Part shown: positions 1 to 8,076 of the stretch, piece by piece
How the letters are laid out: every line of letters starts with the position of its first letter
How positions within the stretch are numbered: position 1 is the stretch's first letter
Assembly (NCBI GenBank): GCA_020630395.1
Contig: JAHDBM010000013.1
Location: 1-51,102, forward strand
DNA: 51,102 nucleotides
DNA from: Flavobacteriales bacterium
GTDB taxonomy: Bacteria > Bacteroidota > Bacteroidia > Flavobacteriales_D > CAJJDF01
Direction: 5' to 3'
Position numbers and translations under genes: made by a program
Notes under the pieces: generated by a model
Seen by the model: only the letters and a program-made list of their open reading frames with translations
Database searches by the model: none
Told to the model about the DNA's origin: nothing

Positions 1-86
1 TGCTATTTCATAACACGGCTTTTGCAAATATTCGGTTTAAAGGGTTTGAAGAGTTTTACTTAAGCCTAATAAGACACAGCAAATAA
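1..86 (+). CDS. C-terminal tail of an upstream gene, cut by the window edge
   Basis: An open frame runs from base 3 (the codon before it is incomplete) to a TAA at 84-86, giving 27 residues that end in IRHSK. The composition (Phe, Arg, Leu and Glu rich, no low-complexity runs) looks coding. The frame is on the same strand as the nonulosonate operon that starts 41 bases later. It is probably the last part of the preceding gene of the same operon. The piece is too short to assign a family. Confidence 0.45.
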   Translation, partial: LFHNTAFANIRFKGFEEFYLSLIRHSK

Positions 87-127
87 ATATAAATTGATTA
101 TATTCACTAAAATGATTTTAAATTTGA

Positions 128-1315
128 ATGAACTATTTAAGTCTTATTGATAGAACTGAAAAGCTTTTCGTTAAAGATCTTGAAAAAAACAAGGAAGAAC
201 TAGAACACATTGTATCTAATTCTTCTTTTTTAGTTTTAGGAGGTGCTGGCACTATAGGACAGGCAGTTACAAAAGAAATTTTCAAAAGAAACCCTAAAAA
301 GCTACATGTTGTTGACATTAGTGAAAATAATTTAGTTGAGCTTGTTAGAGATATCAGAAGCTCTATGGGGTACATTGAAGGAGACTTCAAAACATTTGTA
401 TTAGATATTGCCTCTATTGAATATGATGCTTTTATTGAAAATGATGGTCAATTTGATTATGTACTAAACTTATCTGCGTTAAAACATGTACGTAGTGAAA
501 AAGACCCTTTTACCTTGATGAGAATGATTGAGGTAAACATATTAAACACTATTAAAACTATTGATCAATCCATTAAAAATGGAACGAAAAAATATTTTTG
601 TGTTTCAACCGATAAAGCTGCTAATCCGGTTAATATGATGGGAGGTTCTAAACGCATCATGGAGATGTTTTTAATGCAAAAAAGTAAAGAGATTACTATA
701 TCTACTGCACGTTTTGCAAATGTTGCTTTTTCTGACGGATCTTTATTACATGGATTTGATCAAAGAATAAAAAAGTTACAACCAATAGCCGCTCCTTCAG
801 ATGTAAAGCGCTATTTTGTTATTCCTGAAGAATCTGGAGAGCTTTGCTTGATGTCATGTATTTTTGGAGAAAACAGAGACATTTACTTTCCAAAACTTGA
901 TCACAATCTACACTTAATAACGTTTTCAAAAATAGCCGAAAGGTACCTAAAAACTATAGGTTACGAAGCCTATTTATGTGAATCTGAAGATGAAGCAAGA
1001 GCTAGTGTAAACGAATTAGCTAAAAATAAAAAATGGCCTTGTGTATTTACCGAAAGTAATACTACTGGAGAGAAAAGCTTTGAAGAATTTTTTACAGAAA
1101 AAGAAACGTTAGATTTAGATAAACATATTAATCTTGGTATAGTAAAAAATGATCCAATTTTTAATGAGGATAATTTAATTACGTTCTTAAATAAAATACA
1201 TGCTTTTAGAGAACAAAAAAAATGGACTAAAGACGAGATTGTTTCGTTATTTCATTTTATGATACAGAATTTTGGGCATATAGAAACACATAAGTATTTA
1301 GACAGTAAAATGTAA
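128..1315 (+). CDS. legB: LegB-type nucleotide-sugar 4,6-dehydratase (FlaA1/CapD family)
   Basis: This is an NAD(P)-dependent SDR of the polysaccharide biosynthesis protein family (CapD/FlaA1/PglF group). It would convert a nucleotide-linked GlcNAc to the 4-keto-6-deoxy sugar, the first committed step to legionaminic-type acids. The Rossmann glycine motif GGAGTIG is at residues 38-44. STDK is at 160-163 and MGGSK at 171-175, with Met in the place of the usual SDR Tyr, which is normal for this family. At 395 aa it is longer than the roughly 325-330 aa Campylobacter enzymes because of a C-terminal extension (residues about 300-395). The ATG at 128 has no Shine-Dalgarno. LegC starts 3 bases after its stop. 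Whether it uses UDP- or GDP-GlcNAc cannot be read from sequence; PtmE-, PtmF- and PtmA-like genes downstream favour GDP. Confidence 0.85.
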   Translation: MNYLSLIDRTEKLFVKDLEKNKEELEHIVSNSSFLVLGGAGTIGQAVTKEIFKRNPKKLHVVDISENNLVELVRDIRSSMGYIEGDFKTFVLDIASIEYDAFIENDGQFDYVLNLSALKHVRSEKDPFTLMRMIEVNILNTIKTIDQSIKNGTKKYFCVSTDKAANPVNMMGGSKRIMEMFLMQKSKEITISTARFANVAFSDGSLLHGFDQRIKKLQPIAAPSDVKRYFVIPEESGELCLMSCIFGENRDIYFPKLDHNLHLITFSKIAERYLKTIGYEAYLCESEDEARASVNELAKNKKWPCVFTESNTTGEKSFEEFFTEKETLDLDKHINLGIVKNDPIFNEDNLITFLNKIHAFREQKKWTKDEIVSLFHFMIQNFGHIETHKYLDSKM

Positions 1316-1318
1316 AAC

Positions 1319-2470
1319 ATGCATAAAGAAACAGTAGATTTTATTAGGCAAACGTTTAAAGAACCATCTGATTTTATTCCTCTTCATGAACCTAGATTTG
1401 TTGGTAATGAAAGGAAATATGTACTAGATGCAATAGACTCTACTTTTGTTTCTTCTGTTGGTAAGTATGTAGACCAATTTGAACAAATGATGTGTGACAT
1501 TACAGGGGCTAAATATGCTGTAGCTATTGTAAATGGCACAAATGCTCTTCATCTTTCCTTAATTTTAGCAGGAGTGAAAGCAGGAGATGAAGTAATATCT
1601 CAATCATTAACTTTTATTGCTACTGCAAATGCTATTGCTTATTGTAATGCAACACCACACTTTGTAGATGTTGATAAAAAAACAATGGGACTCTCTCCTT
1701 CTCTACTAAAAAAACACTTACAAAACATAGCCCTAATTAAAGAGGGAGCTTGTTACAATAAATTAACAGGTAAAAAAATTGCTGCTTGCGTGCCTATGCA
1801 CACTTTTGGTTTACCCTTATACATTGATGAATTAATTGAAGTATGTAATGAATATCATATTCCTGTTATTGAGGATGCTGCTGAATCTTTAGGATCATAC
1901 TATAAAGATAAGCATACAGGTACATTTGGTCTATTGGGTACATTTAGTTTTAACGGTAATAAAACAGTCACTTCAGGAGGTGGAGGTGCTATTGTAACAA
2001 ACAATAAAGAACTTGCAAAACAAGCTAAACATCTTAGTACACAATCTAAAATACCCCACAAATGGGAATATAAGCACGATAATATTGGTTATAATTACAG
2101 AATGCCAAATATTAATGCTGCACTAGCATGTGCACAACTAGAACAACTCAATTATTACATTAAAAACAAACGAGATTTATCGGATAAATACTTTAATTTT
2201 TTTGAAAATCAAAAAAATGTAAAACTTATAAGAGAAGTTGAAAGTGGTAAAGCTAACTATTGGTTAAATGCAATTTTACTAAATGATAAAAAAGCTAGAG
2301 ATAATTTTTTAGAATATACCAACTCAAACGGAATAATGACAAGACCTATTTGGGGATTAATGAATAATTTAGAAATGTTTAAAGACTGTCCTAAAGCTGA
2401 TCTAAGTAATGCTAAATACTTTGAAGATAGAATTGTTAACATAACGAGTAGTGTAAGAATTAATGAATAA
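1319..2470 (+). CDS. legC: LegC-type PLP aminotransferase (DegT/DnrJ/EryC1/StrS family)
   Basis: This is a cytosolic sugar aminotransferase that would aminate C4 of the 4-keto-6-deoxy-GlcNAc nucleotide made by the preceding dehydratase. The fold-type I signature is complete: the cofactor-binding stretch VNGTNALHLS is at residues 71-80, EDAAES with the pyridine-contacting Asp186 is at 185-190, and the Schiff-base lysine is Lys215 within SFNGNKTVTSGGGGA. The C-terminus contains the NITSS stretch that resembles the end of LegC-type enzymes. Length 383 aa is usual for the family. The stop overlaps the start of the next gene by 8 bases, so translation is probably coupled. The alternative PseC role (pseudaminic acid) is less likely because the synthase and hydrolysing epimerase downstream are LegI/LegG (NeuB/NeuC) type. 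Confidence 0.85.
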   Translation: MHKETVDFIRQTFKEPSDFIPLHEPRFVGNERKYVLDAIDSTFVSSVGKYVDQFEQMMCDITGAKYAVAIVNGTNALHLSLILAGVKAGDEVISQSLTFIATANAIAYCNATPHFVDVDKKTMGLSPSLLKKHLQNIALIKEGACYNKLTGKKIAACVPMHTFGLPLYIDELIEVCNEYHIPVIEDAAESLGSYYKDKHTGTFGLLGTFSFNGNKTVTSGGGGAIVTNNKELAKQAKHLSTQSKIPHKWEYKHDNIGYNYRMPNINAALACAQLEQLNYYIKNKRDLSDKYFNFFENQKNVKLIREVESGKANYWLNAILLNDKKARDNFLEYTNSNGIMTRPIWGLMNNLEMFKDCPKADLSNAKYFEDRIVNITSSVRINE

Positions 2471-3101
2471 AAAAGAAATCATATTAATTGGTGGTGGTGG
2501 TCATTGTAAATCATGCATAGATGTTATAGAATCTACCAATGAATATTCAATTGCTGGGATTATTGATGATAAATCTAAAATTGGAAAAAAAGTTTTAGGA
2601 TATCCAATCATTGGTTGTGATGATGATTTAATATCATTAAACCGCAAGTATAAATTCGCATTAATTACTGTTGGTCAAATAAAATCTAATAAGGCACGAG
2701 TAAATATTTTTAAAAAATTAAAAGAGGCTAATTATACATTACCAATTATTATTGCTAATACAGCTATTGTATCTAAACATGCTACAATTAAAGAAGGCAC
2801 AATTATAATGCATCAAACAATTGTAAATGCTAATGCTAATATAGGTCATAATTGTATTATAAATTCAAAAGCTCTAATTGAGCATGATGTTAAAATTGGA
2901 GATCATTGTCATGTTGCTACACATGCTACCATAAATGGTAATGTAGTAGTTAATAATAATTGTTTTATTGGGTCTTGTTCTTGTATATCTAACGGTATTT
3001 CAATTAACAATAATACTACAATTGGCACATACACATTAGTTAATAAAAATATAAATATAGAAGGAACTTATATTGGTGTTCCAGCTAATAAAGTAAACTA
3101 A
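2463..3101 (+). CDS. NeuD/PglD-type sugar N-acetyltransferase (LegH role)
   Basis: This is a left-handed beta-helix acyltransferase of the NeuD/PglD/VioB group. The N-terminal nucleotide-sugar binding subdomain carries the hallmark LIGGGGHCKSCIDVI (residues about 7-21). From about residue 95 onward hexapeptide repeats dominate, with His at the position of the catalytic base in the GHNC and EHDVKIGDHCHV segments. In a legionaminic acid pathway the expected job is N-acetylation of the C4 amine made by LegC, using acetyl-CoA. O-acetylation of the finished sialic acid (classical NeuD) is the alternative. Its position directly after LegC and before LegI favours the pathway role. Length 212 aa is typical. 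The start overlaps the LegC stop by 8 bases and LegI follows without a gap. Confidence 0.8.
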   Translation: MNKKEIILIGGGGHCKSCIDVIESTNEYSIAGIIDDKSKIGKKVLGYPIIGCDDDLISLNRKYKFALITVGQIKSNKARVNIFKKLKEANYTLPIIIANTAIVSKHATIKEGTIIMHQTIVNANANIGHNCIINSKALIEHDVKIGDHCHVATHATINGNVVVNNNCFIGSCSCISNGISINNNTTIGTYTLVNKNINIEGTYIGVPANKVN

Positions 3102-4097
3102 ATGAATAAAACTTTAATTATAGCTGAAGCAGGAGTTAATCATAACGGTAGTATTGAATTAGCAAAAAAATTAGTAGATTCAGCTGTTGATGCTGGTGTA
3201 GATTATGTAAAGTTTCAAACTTTTAAAGCAGAACAACTCGTTAGCAAAAATGCAAAACAAGCTTCTTACCAAATAGAGAATACTGGAATTAAAGAGTCTC
3301 AATATCAAATGCTTAAAAAACTAGAGTTAACTCATGATAATCATCATATACTAATTGATTACTGTAAACAAAAAGGAGTTAAATTCTTATCAACAGCTTT
3401 TGATTTTGATAGTATTGATTTTTTAAAAGATAAGTTAGATTTTTATAAAATCCCATCAGGAGAAATCACAAACTATCCTTACTTAGTTAAAGTTGCCAAA
3501 CTTCAATTACCAATTGTTATGAGTACTGGAATGGCTAATCTGCAAGAAGTAAAAGATGCTTTAGCGGTTTTAACATCAAATGGAATAGATAAAAATGATG
3601 TAACTGTATTACATTGTAATACAGAGTATCCAACTCCAATGAAAGATGTAAATCTTTTAGCAATGAAAACCATTGAAAAAGAACTAGGAGTTGCTATTGG
3701 TTATTCAGATCATACCTTAGGCATTGAAATACCAATTGCAGCTGTTACGCTTGGTGCTAAAGTAATTGAAAAACATTTCACTTTAGATAAAACAATGGAA
3801 GGTCCTGATCATAAAGCTTCATTAGAGCCTCAAGAACTAAAAGCAATGGTTAAAGCTATTAGAACAATTGAAACTGCTTTGGGTAATGGTATAAAAAAAC
3901 CAAGTAAAAGTGAACAAAAAAATATTTCAGTTGCTCGAAAAAGTATAGTCGCATTAACCGATATTGCTAAAGGAGACATATTAACTGAAGATAACATAAC
4001 CGTTAAACGTCCTGGAACAGGTACTTCGCCTATGAAATGGGATCAAGTAATTGGATCTATAGCAGCTAAAAACTATAAAACTGACGAATTAATATGA
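3102..4097 (+). CDS. legI: Nonulosonic acid synthase, canonical NeuB family (LegI)
   Basis: This enzyme condenses phosphoenolpyruvate with a 6-carbon sugar (2,4-diacetamido-2,4,6-trideoxymannose for LegI) to give the 9-carbon acid. All NeuB marks are present: EAGVNHNG at residues 9-16, VKFQT at 36-40, PSGEITNYP at 118-126, MSTGMANL at 140-147, the metal-binding His204 in GYSDHT and His225 in VIEKHFTLD, and GPDH at 234-237. A C-terminal SAF (antifreeze-like) domain covers about 275-331 and includes KRPGTG, whose Arg303 sits at the position that reaches into the partner's active site in the NeuB dimer. Length 331 aa is usual. The stop overlaps the next start as ATGA. A second, divergent NeuB paralogue lies about 2 kb downstream. 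Confidence 0.92.
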   Translation: MNKTLIIAEAGVNHNGSIELAKKLVDSAVDAGVDYVKFQTFKAEQLVSKNAKQASYQIENTGIKESQYQMLKKLELTHDNHHILIDYCKQKGVKFLSTAFDFDSIDFLKDKLDFYKIPSGEITNYPYLVKVAKLQLPIVMSTGMANLQEVKDALAVLTSNGIDKNDVTVLHCNTEYPTPMKDVNLLAMKTIEKELGVAIGYSDHTLGIEIPIAAVTLGAKVIEKHFTLDKTMEGPDHKASLEPQELKAMVKAIRTIETALGNGIKKPSKSEQKNISVARKSIVALTDIAKGDILTEDNITVKRPGTGTSPMKWDQVIGSIAAKNYKTDELI

Positions 4098-5206
4098 TTA
4101 AAGTTGGAGTTTTAACAAGTTCAAGAGCTGATTTTGGTATTTACCTTCCTCTACTTTTAAAAATGCAAGAGGACTCTTTTTTTGAATTAGAAATAATTGC
4201 TTTTGGCACACATTTGTCAAAAAATCATGGGTATACCCTTTCAGAAATTGAATCATATAATTTAAACATCCCTCATAAATTAGATACTATACCTCATGAA
4301 GATTCACCTTTAGACATTTCAAAAAGTATGGGGGATACAACCACTATTTTTTCTGAATTTTGGAATGACAACAAATTTGACCTTGTATTTGCTTTAGGAG
4401 ATCGCTATGAAATGTTCTCAGCAGTTATTGCTGCTAGTCCCTTTAACATTAAAATTGCACATCTTCATGCTGGTGAGACTACTTTAGGTGCTATTGATAA
4501 TGCATATAGACATGGTATTTCTTTATTATCCAAAATTTTATTTGTATCTCATGAGGACTATAAAACAAGAGCCTATGAAATTGTAAATGAAGAAGCAAAT
4601 ATATTTAATGTTGGTGCCTTAAGTATTGATAATCTATCGAAAGTTAAGTTTTTATCAAAAAAAGATTTTCTCACTAAGTTTAATATTGACTTAAATATTC
4701 CAACCATACTATCAACATTTCATCCAGAAACAATTTCATTTGAAAAAAATGAAATATTCGCTAAAGAGTTAATGGATACTTTTAATGATTTAAGTGAACA
4801 GTATCAAATAGTCATAACTATGCCTAATAGTGATACCATGGGCAATAAAGTTCGAGAAATAATCATTAACCAAAGCAAAGGAAATAACAATATAAAACTA
4901 ATAGAATCATTTGGGATGCTAGGTTATTTATCTTGTATGAAACATTGTCAATTCATGCTAGGAAATACGTCTAGTGGTTTTATTGAAGCAAATTATTTCC
5001 CTAAGTATGTAATTAACATTGGGGACAGACAAAAAGGTAGAATAATTACGGAGAATATTATTTCAACCTCAATAGATAAAAAAAATATATTAGAAGCTGT
5101 TAATTTAATAGATAAAAAACCAACTTTAACTTACAAAGGAGTATACGGAGATGGAAATGCAGCTGATAAAATCATAAAAATTTTGAAAGAAGAATATGTA
5201 TCCTAA
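4094..5206 (+). CDS. legG: Hydrolysing nucleotide-GlcNAc 2-epimerase, NeuC family (LegG)
   Basis: This enzyme releases the nucleotide and inverts C2 to produce the mannose-configured substrate for LegI. It has the GT-B fold of the WecB/NeuC family. The N-terminus (KVGVLTSSRADFGIY) is the NeuC signature. The centre carries GDRYEMFSAV and HLHAGE, and the C-terminal half carries LGNTSSGFIEA (substrate pocket) and NIGDRQKGR. It ends with the typical GDGNAADKIIKIL helix. Length 370 aa fits. It is read out of LegI by an ATGA overlap and overlaps the following nucleotidyltransferase by 11 bases. In the deduced pathway it acts before LegI although it is encoded after it. Confidence 0.9.
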   Translation: MIKVGVLTSSRADFGIYLPLLLKMQEDSFFELEIIAFGTHLSKNHGYTLSEIESYNLNIPHKLDTIPHEDSPLDISKSMGDTTTIFSEFWNDNKFDLVFALGDRYEMFSAVIAASPFNIKIAHLHAGETTLGAIDNAYRHGISLLSKILFVSHEDYKTRAYEIVNEEANIFNVGALSIDNLSKVKFLSKKDFLTKFNIDLNIPTILSTFHPETISFEKNEIFAKELMDTFNDLSEQYQIVITMPNSDTMGNKVREIIINQSKGNNNIKLIESFGMLGYLSCMKHCQFMLGNTSSGFIEANYFPKYVINIGDRQKGRIITENIISTSIDKKNILEAVNLIDKKPTLTYKGVYGDGNAADKIIKILKEEYVS

Positions 5207-6230
5207 TATCATACAACATAAAGACACTATCAAACAAGCATTGACCAAAATTGATGAACTTGCTGGTCAAACACTTTTTATTGTTGATGAGAATGATAAA
5301 ATGATTGGAACACTAACGGATGGAGACATTAGAAGAGGCTTATTAAATGGAGCGAATTTAGATAGTCCAGTTGAAGAGTTCATGTCAAAAAAATTTAAAT
5401 TTTTAATTCAACATGAATTTTCATCAGGTTTAATTAAAGAATTGAAGAAAACCAATATTGTATATGTTCCTTTATTATCTTCAAATCACACCATAATTGA
5501 TGTTATCAACTTAGATAAGCTAGAATCTATACTCCCATTAGAAGCAATTATAATGGCTGGAGGTAAAGGAACTAGACTTAAACCTTTAACATTAAAAACA
5601 CCCAAACCTCTATTAAAAATAGGTGATAAACCAATTATTGAATACAACATAGATAGATTAATAAAAAACGGGGTCAAAAAGATCTACATTTCTGTTAATT
5701 ATCTAAAAGAACAAATTAAAGAATACTTTGGAGATGGTTCTAATAAAGGTATATCAATAGAGTATATTGAAGAAGAAATTATAACTGGAACTCTAGGTTC
5801 AGCAACATATATTGATAATTTCTCTACCAAAGATATACTCGTAATGAATTCAGATCTATTAACAGATATTGATTTTGAGCATCTTTATGAAACATATCTT
5901 AATCATAATGCAGAGATGGCAATAGCTACTGTACCATATAAGGTTAATATCCCATACGGAATAGTTGAAACAAAAAACGCTAAAGTAGTCTCATTAAAAG
6001 AAAAACCCACCTACACATATTATTCTAATGCAGGTATATATATTATTAATGCAGCTTGTATAAAAGAAATACCACAAAAAGCATTTTATAATGCTACTGA
6101 TTTAATTGAAAAATTAATCAATAATAATAGAAAGGTTGTTAGCTTCCCTATCCTAAACTATTGGCTAGATATAGGCAAACCTCTTGATTTTGAAAAAGCA
6201 CAAGAAGATATTAAACATTTAAAACTTTAA
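5196..6230 (+). CDS. ptmE: CBS-domain sugar-1-phosphate nucleotidyltransferase (PtmE-like)
   Basis: This two-domain protein has tandem CBS-type segments at the N-terminus (about 1-115, with FIVDENDKMIGTLTDGDIRRGL) and a sugar nucleotidyltransferase (residues about 118-344). The nucleotidyltransferase signature MAGGKGTRLKPLT is followed by the KPLLKIGDKPI stretch; the metal/nucleotide acidic residues lie in VMNSDLLTDID. The layout matches Campylobacter PtmE, a guanylyltransferase acting on glucosamine-1-phosphate to supply the GDP-sugar for legionaminic acid. The CBS pair could sense an adenine nucleotide. Specificity for GTP is inferred from gene content, not seen in the residues. It overlaps LegG by 11 bases; the next gene begins 6 bases after its stop. 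Confidence 0.82.
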   Translation: MYPNIIQHKDTIKQALTKIDELAGQTLFIVDENDKMIGTLTDGDIRRGLLNGANLDSPVEEFMSKKFKFLIQHEFSSGLIKELKKTNIVYVPLLSSNHTIIDVINLDKLESILPLEAIIMAGGKGTRLKPLTLKTPKPLLKIGDKPIIEYNIDRLIKNGVKKIYISVNYLKEQIKEYFGDGSNKGISIEYIEEEIITGTLGSATYIDNFSTKDILVMNSDLLTDIDFEHLYETYLNHNAEMAIATVPYKVNIPYGIVETKNAKVVSLKEKPTYTYYSNAGIYIINAACIKEIPQKAFYNATDLIEKLINNNRKVVSFPILNYWLDIGKPLDFEKAQEDIKHLKL

Positions 6231-6236
6231 AACATC

Positions 6237-7292
6237 ATGCTTCCTAACAATAAACCATATATAATAGGTGAAACTGCTTTTCATCATGAAGGAGATAAAA
6301 CTTTTTTAAAAGAACTTATATCTGAAGCTCAAAAATTAAAACTAGATGCCATCAAGTTTCATTTTACTGTCGATTTAGATGATTATATGATAGCTTCTCA
6401 TGAAGCAATTGATATTCTTAGACCATGGTGTTTAACTGAATCTGATTGGAATACTGTTTTAACTGATGTAGAAATTGATATTATTGGATTATGTAATGAT
6501 GTTAAATCAATTCAATATGCAATTAATAGCTCATTTAATATAGTCGCTATTGAAATTCATGCTACTGGTTTAAATGATATTTTTTTGCTTGATGAGGCTT
6601 CTAAATTTGATAAAACAATAATTCTTGGAACTGGTGGTTCTACTCTTGACGAAATTGATTTTGCTATTAATTACTTGAAAGAAAAAGGTAAAGCAGATAT
6701 ATTTTTAATGCATGGATTTCAAAACTATCCTACCGATTACAAGGATGTGAAGCTTGATCGTATGAATCAGCTTAATAAATTATTCAATGTGCCTGTTGGA
6801 TATGCTGATCACACTGATCCTCTAAACGAACATAATGAATACATTAGTTGCTTAGGTATTGCTAATGGGCACAATGTAATAGAAAAGCACTTTACACATA
6901 AATATGGTGAAAAACGTATAGATTCTCAAGCTGCAATAAGTATCAATCAAATGAAAAAAGTAAAAGAAATAGCTTCAATCAATTTTGATATTATTAGCAA
7001 AAATAACGCTTTAAGTTTAACCCCTGCTGAGAAAAAATATGGAAACACTGGCCCAATGAAAAAAGCTATTGTAGCTAGAAATAAAATAAATAAGGGAGAA
7101 ATTATTTCCATTGATAATATCGCTTTTAAAAGAACCAATAAAAGTAGCAGTATAAAGCAAATTGAATTAGCAAAAATTTTAAATAATAAAGCTAATATTA
7201 CTATCCAAAAGGATGAAATTATTGACCTTTCTAATGTGGATTACGAATTTGCTACAACTGATATCTCTCAATTCACAAACAATTCAAAATGA
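6237..7292 (+). CDS. Divergent second NeuB-family synthase with SAF domain
   Basis: This 351 aa protein has the same architecture as LegI (TIM barrel plus C-terminal SAF domain at about 270-330) but differs strongly in sequence. It keeps the two metal-binding His (His192 in GYADHT, His218 in VIEKHFTH), an acidic residue at the start of strand 1 (Glu12 in GETAFHHEG) and the SAF KR pair (Lys298-Arg299). The PEP- and sugar-facing loops are changed. PSGEITNYP has no counterpart; the region reads IEIHATGLND. STGM is replaced by GTGGSTLDE, and GPDHKAS by RIDSQAA, keeping only Asp229. It is therefore probably an active aldolase-type condensing enzyme with another sugar or keto-acid substrate. It overlaps the cytidylyltransferase by 4 bases, so the two form a translational pair. 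Its product is not known to me. Confidence 0.75.
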   Translation: MLPNNKPYIIGETAFHHEGDKTFLKELISEAQKLKLDAIKFHFTVDLDDYMIASHEAIDILRPWCLTESDWNTVLTDVEIDIIGLCNDVKSIQYAINSSFNIVAIEIHATGLNDIFLLDEASKFDKTIILGTGGSTLDEIDFAINYLKEKGKADIFLMHGFQNYPTDYKDVKLDRMNQLNKLFNVPVGYADHTDPLNEHNEYISCLGIANGHNVIEKHFTHKYGEKRIDSQAAISINQMKKVKEIASINFDIISKNNALSLTPAEKKYGNTGPMKKAIVARNKINKGEIISIDNIAFKRTNKSSSIKQIELAKILNNKANITIQKDEIIDLSNVDYEFATTDISQFTNNSK

Positions 7293-8059
7293 GCAAAATA
7301 GGATTTATTATTACTGGTAGAATGAAATCTACTCGTTTAAAAAAGAAATTAACGCTAACCATTTTAGACAGAGAAGTTATAACTCACATGATTGATAGGG
7401 CAAAGCTCTATTTTAAAAATTCTGAAATTGTTATAGCCACATCAAATAATACTCAAGATGATATACTAGAACAAATTGCCACAAGAGAAAGTATAAAATT
7501 TTTTAGAGGACATGAAGATGATGTTGTGCTAAGATTATATAATGCTGCGAAAGAAAATAATTTTGAATATTTTATCAACATAACTGCGGATTGTCCTTTA
7601 TTTGGATTTGATTATACTGATGAAATTTATAATTTATTGCATAATAACAATGCAGACTTAGTAACTTCTTTAGATTTGCCACATGGCATTTTTACATATG
7701 GTATTAAAACAACAGCATTTAGAAAAGTAATCGAATTAAAGAAAACTTCAGATACAGAAGTGTGGGGAGATTACTTTTATAACAATCCAGATATCTTTAA
7801 TGTTATTAAACTTAATGTTCCAAAATCTAAAATCAGGCCAGATTATAGATTAACATTAGATTATCCTGAAGATTTTGAATTCTTTAAAGCAGTTTTCAAT
7901 CATTTTGGAAAAGATACATATAAAGTAACTTCAGATAATATTATACATTTTCTTGATGAAAATCCTAGTATTGTAAATATAAACAAAGATTGTAAAGCTC
8001 TTTATGCTCAAAGATGGGACGCTCAAAGAGTTACTAATATTGAAAAAAATAACTTTTAG
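7289..8059 (+). CDS. SpsF-type cytidylyltransferase
   Basis: This 256 aa nucleotidyltransferase belongs to the CMP-sialate/KDO synthetase superfamily but looks like SpsF rather than NeuA/LegF. The N-terminus is ITGRMKSTRLKKKL, in the style of SpsF (ARMGSTRLPGK), where NeuA has a PARGGSKR-type loop. ITADCPLF at about 98-105 holds the metal-binding Asp, and RLTLDYPED near 189-197 is the SpsF C-terminal hallmark. It would make a CMP-activated sugar acid, presumably from the product of the NeuB paralogue encoded just upstream (ATGA overlap) and/or from legionaminic acid. No separate canonical LegF is visible in the window. Confidence is high in the superfamily and low in the substrate. Confidence 0.75.
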   Translation: MSKIGFIITGRMKSTRLKKKLTLTILDREVITHMIDRAKLYFKNSEIVIATSNNTQDDILEQIATRESIKFFRGHEDDVVLRLYNAAKENNFEYFINITADCPLFGFDYTDEIYNLLHNNNADLVTSLDLPHGIFTYGIKTTAFRKVIELKKTSDTEVWGDYFYNNPDIFNVIKLNVPKSKIRPDYRLTLDYPEDFEFFKAVFNHFGKDTYKVTSDNIIHFLDENPSIVNINKDCKALYAQRWDAQRVTNIEKNNF

Positions 8060-8076
8060 CTCATTAAACTAATTTA

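Noticed and set aside
638-655. Met instead of Tyr in the LegB active site, as a sign of inactivation
   Set aside because: Met at this place is normal for the FlaA1/CapD dehydratase family.
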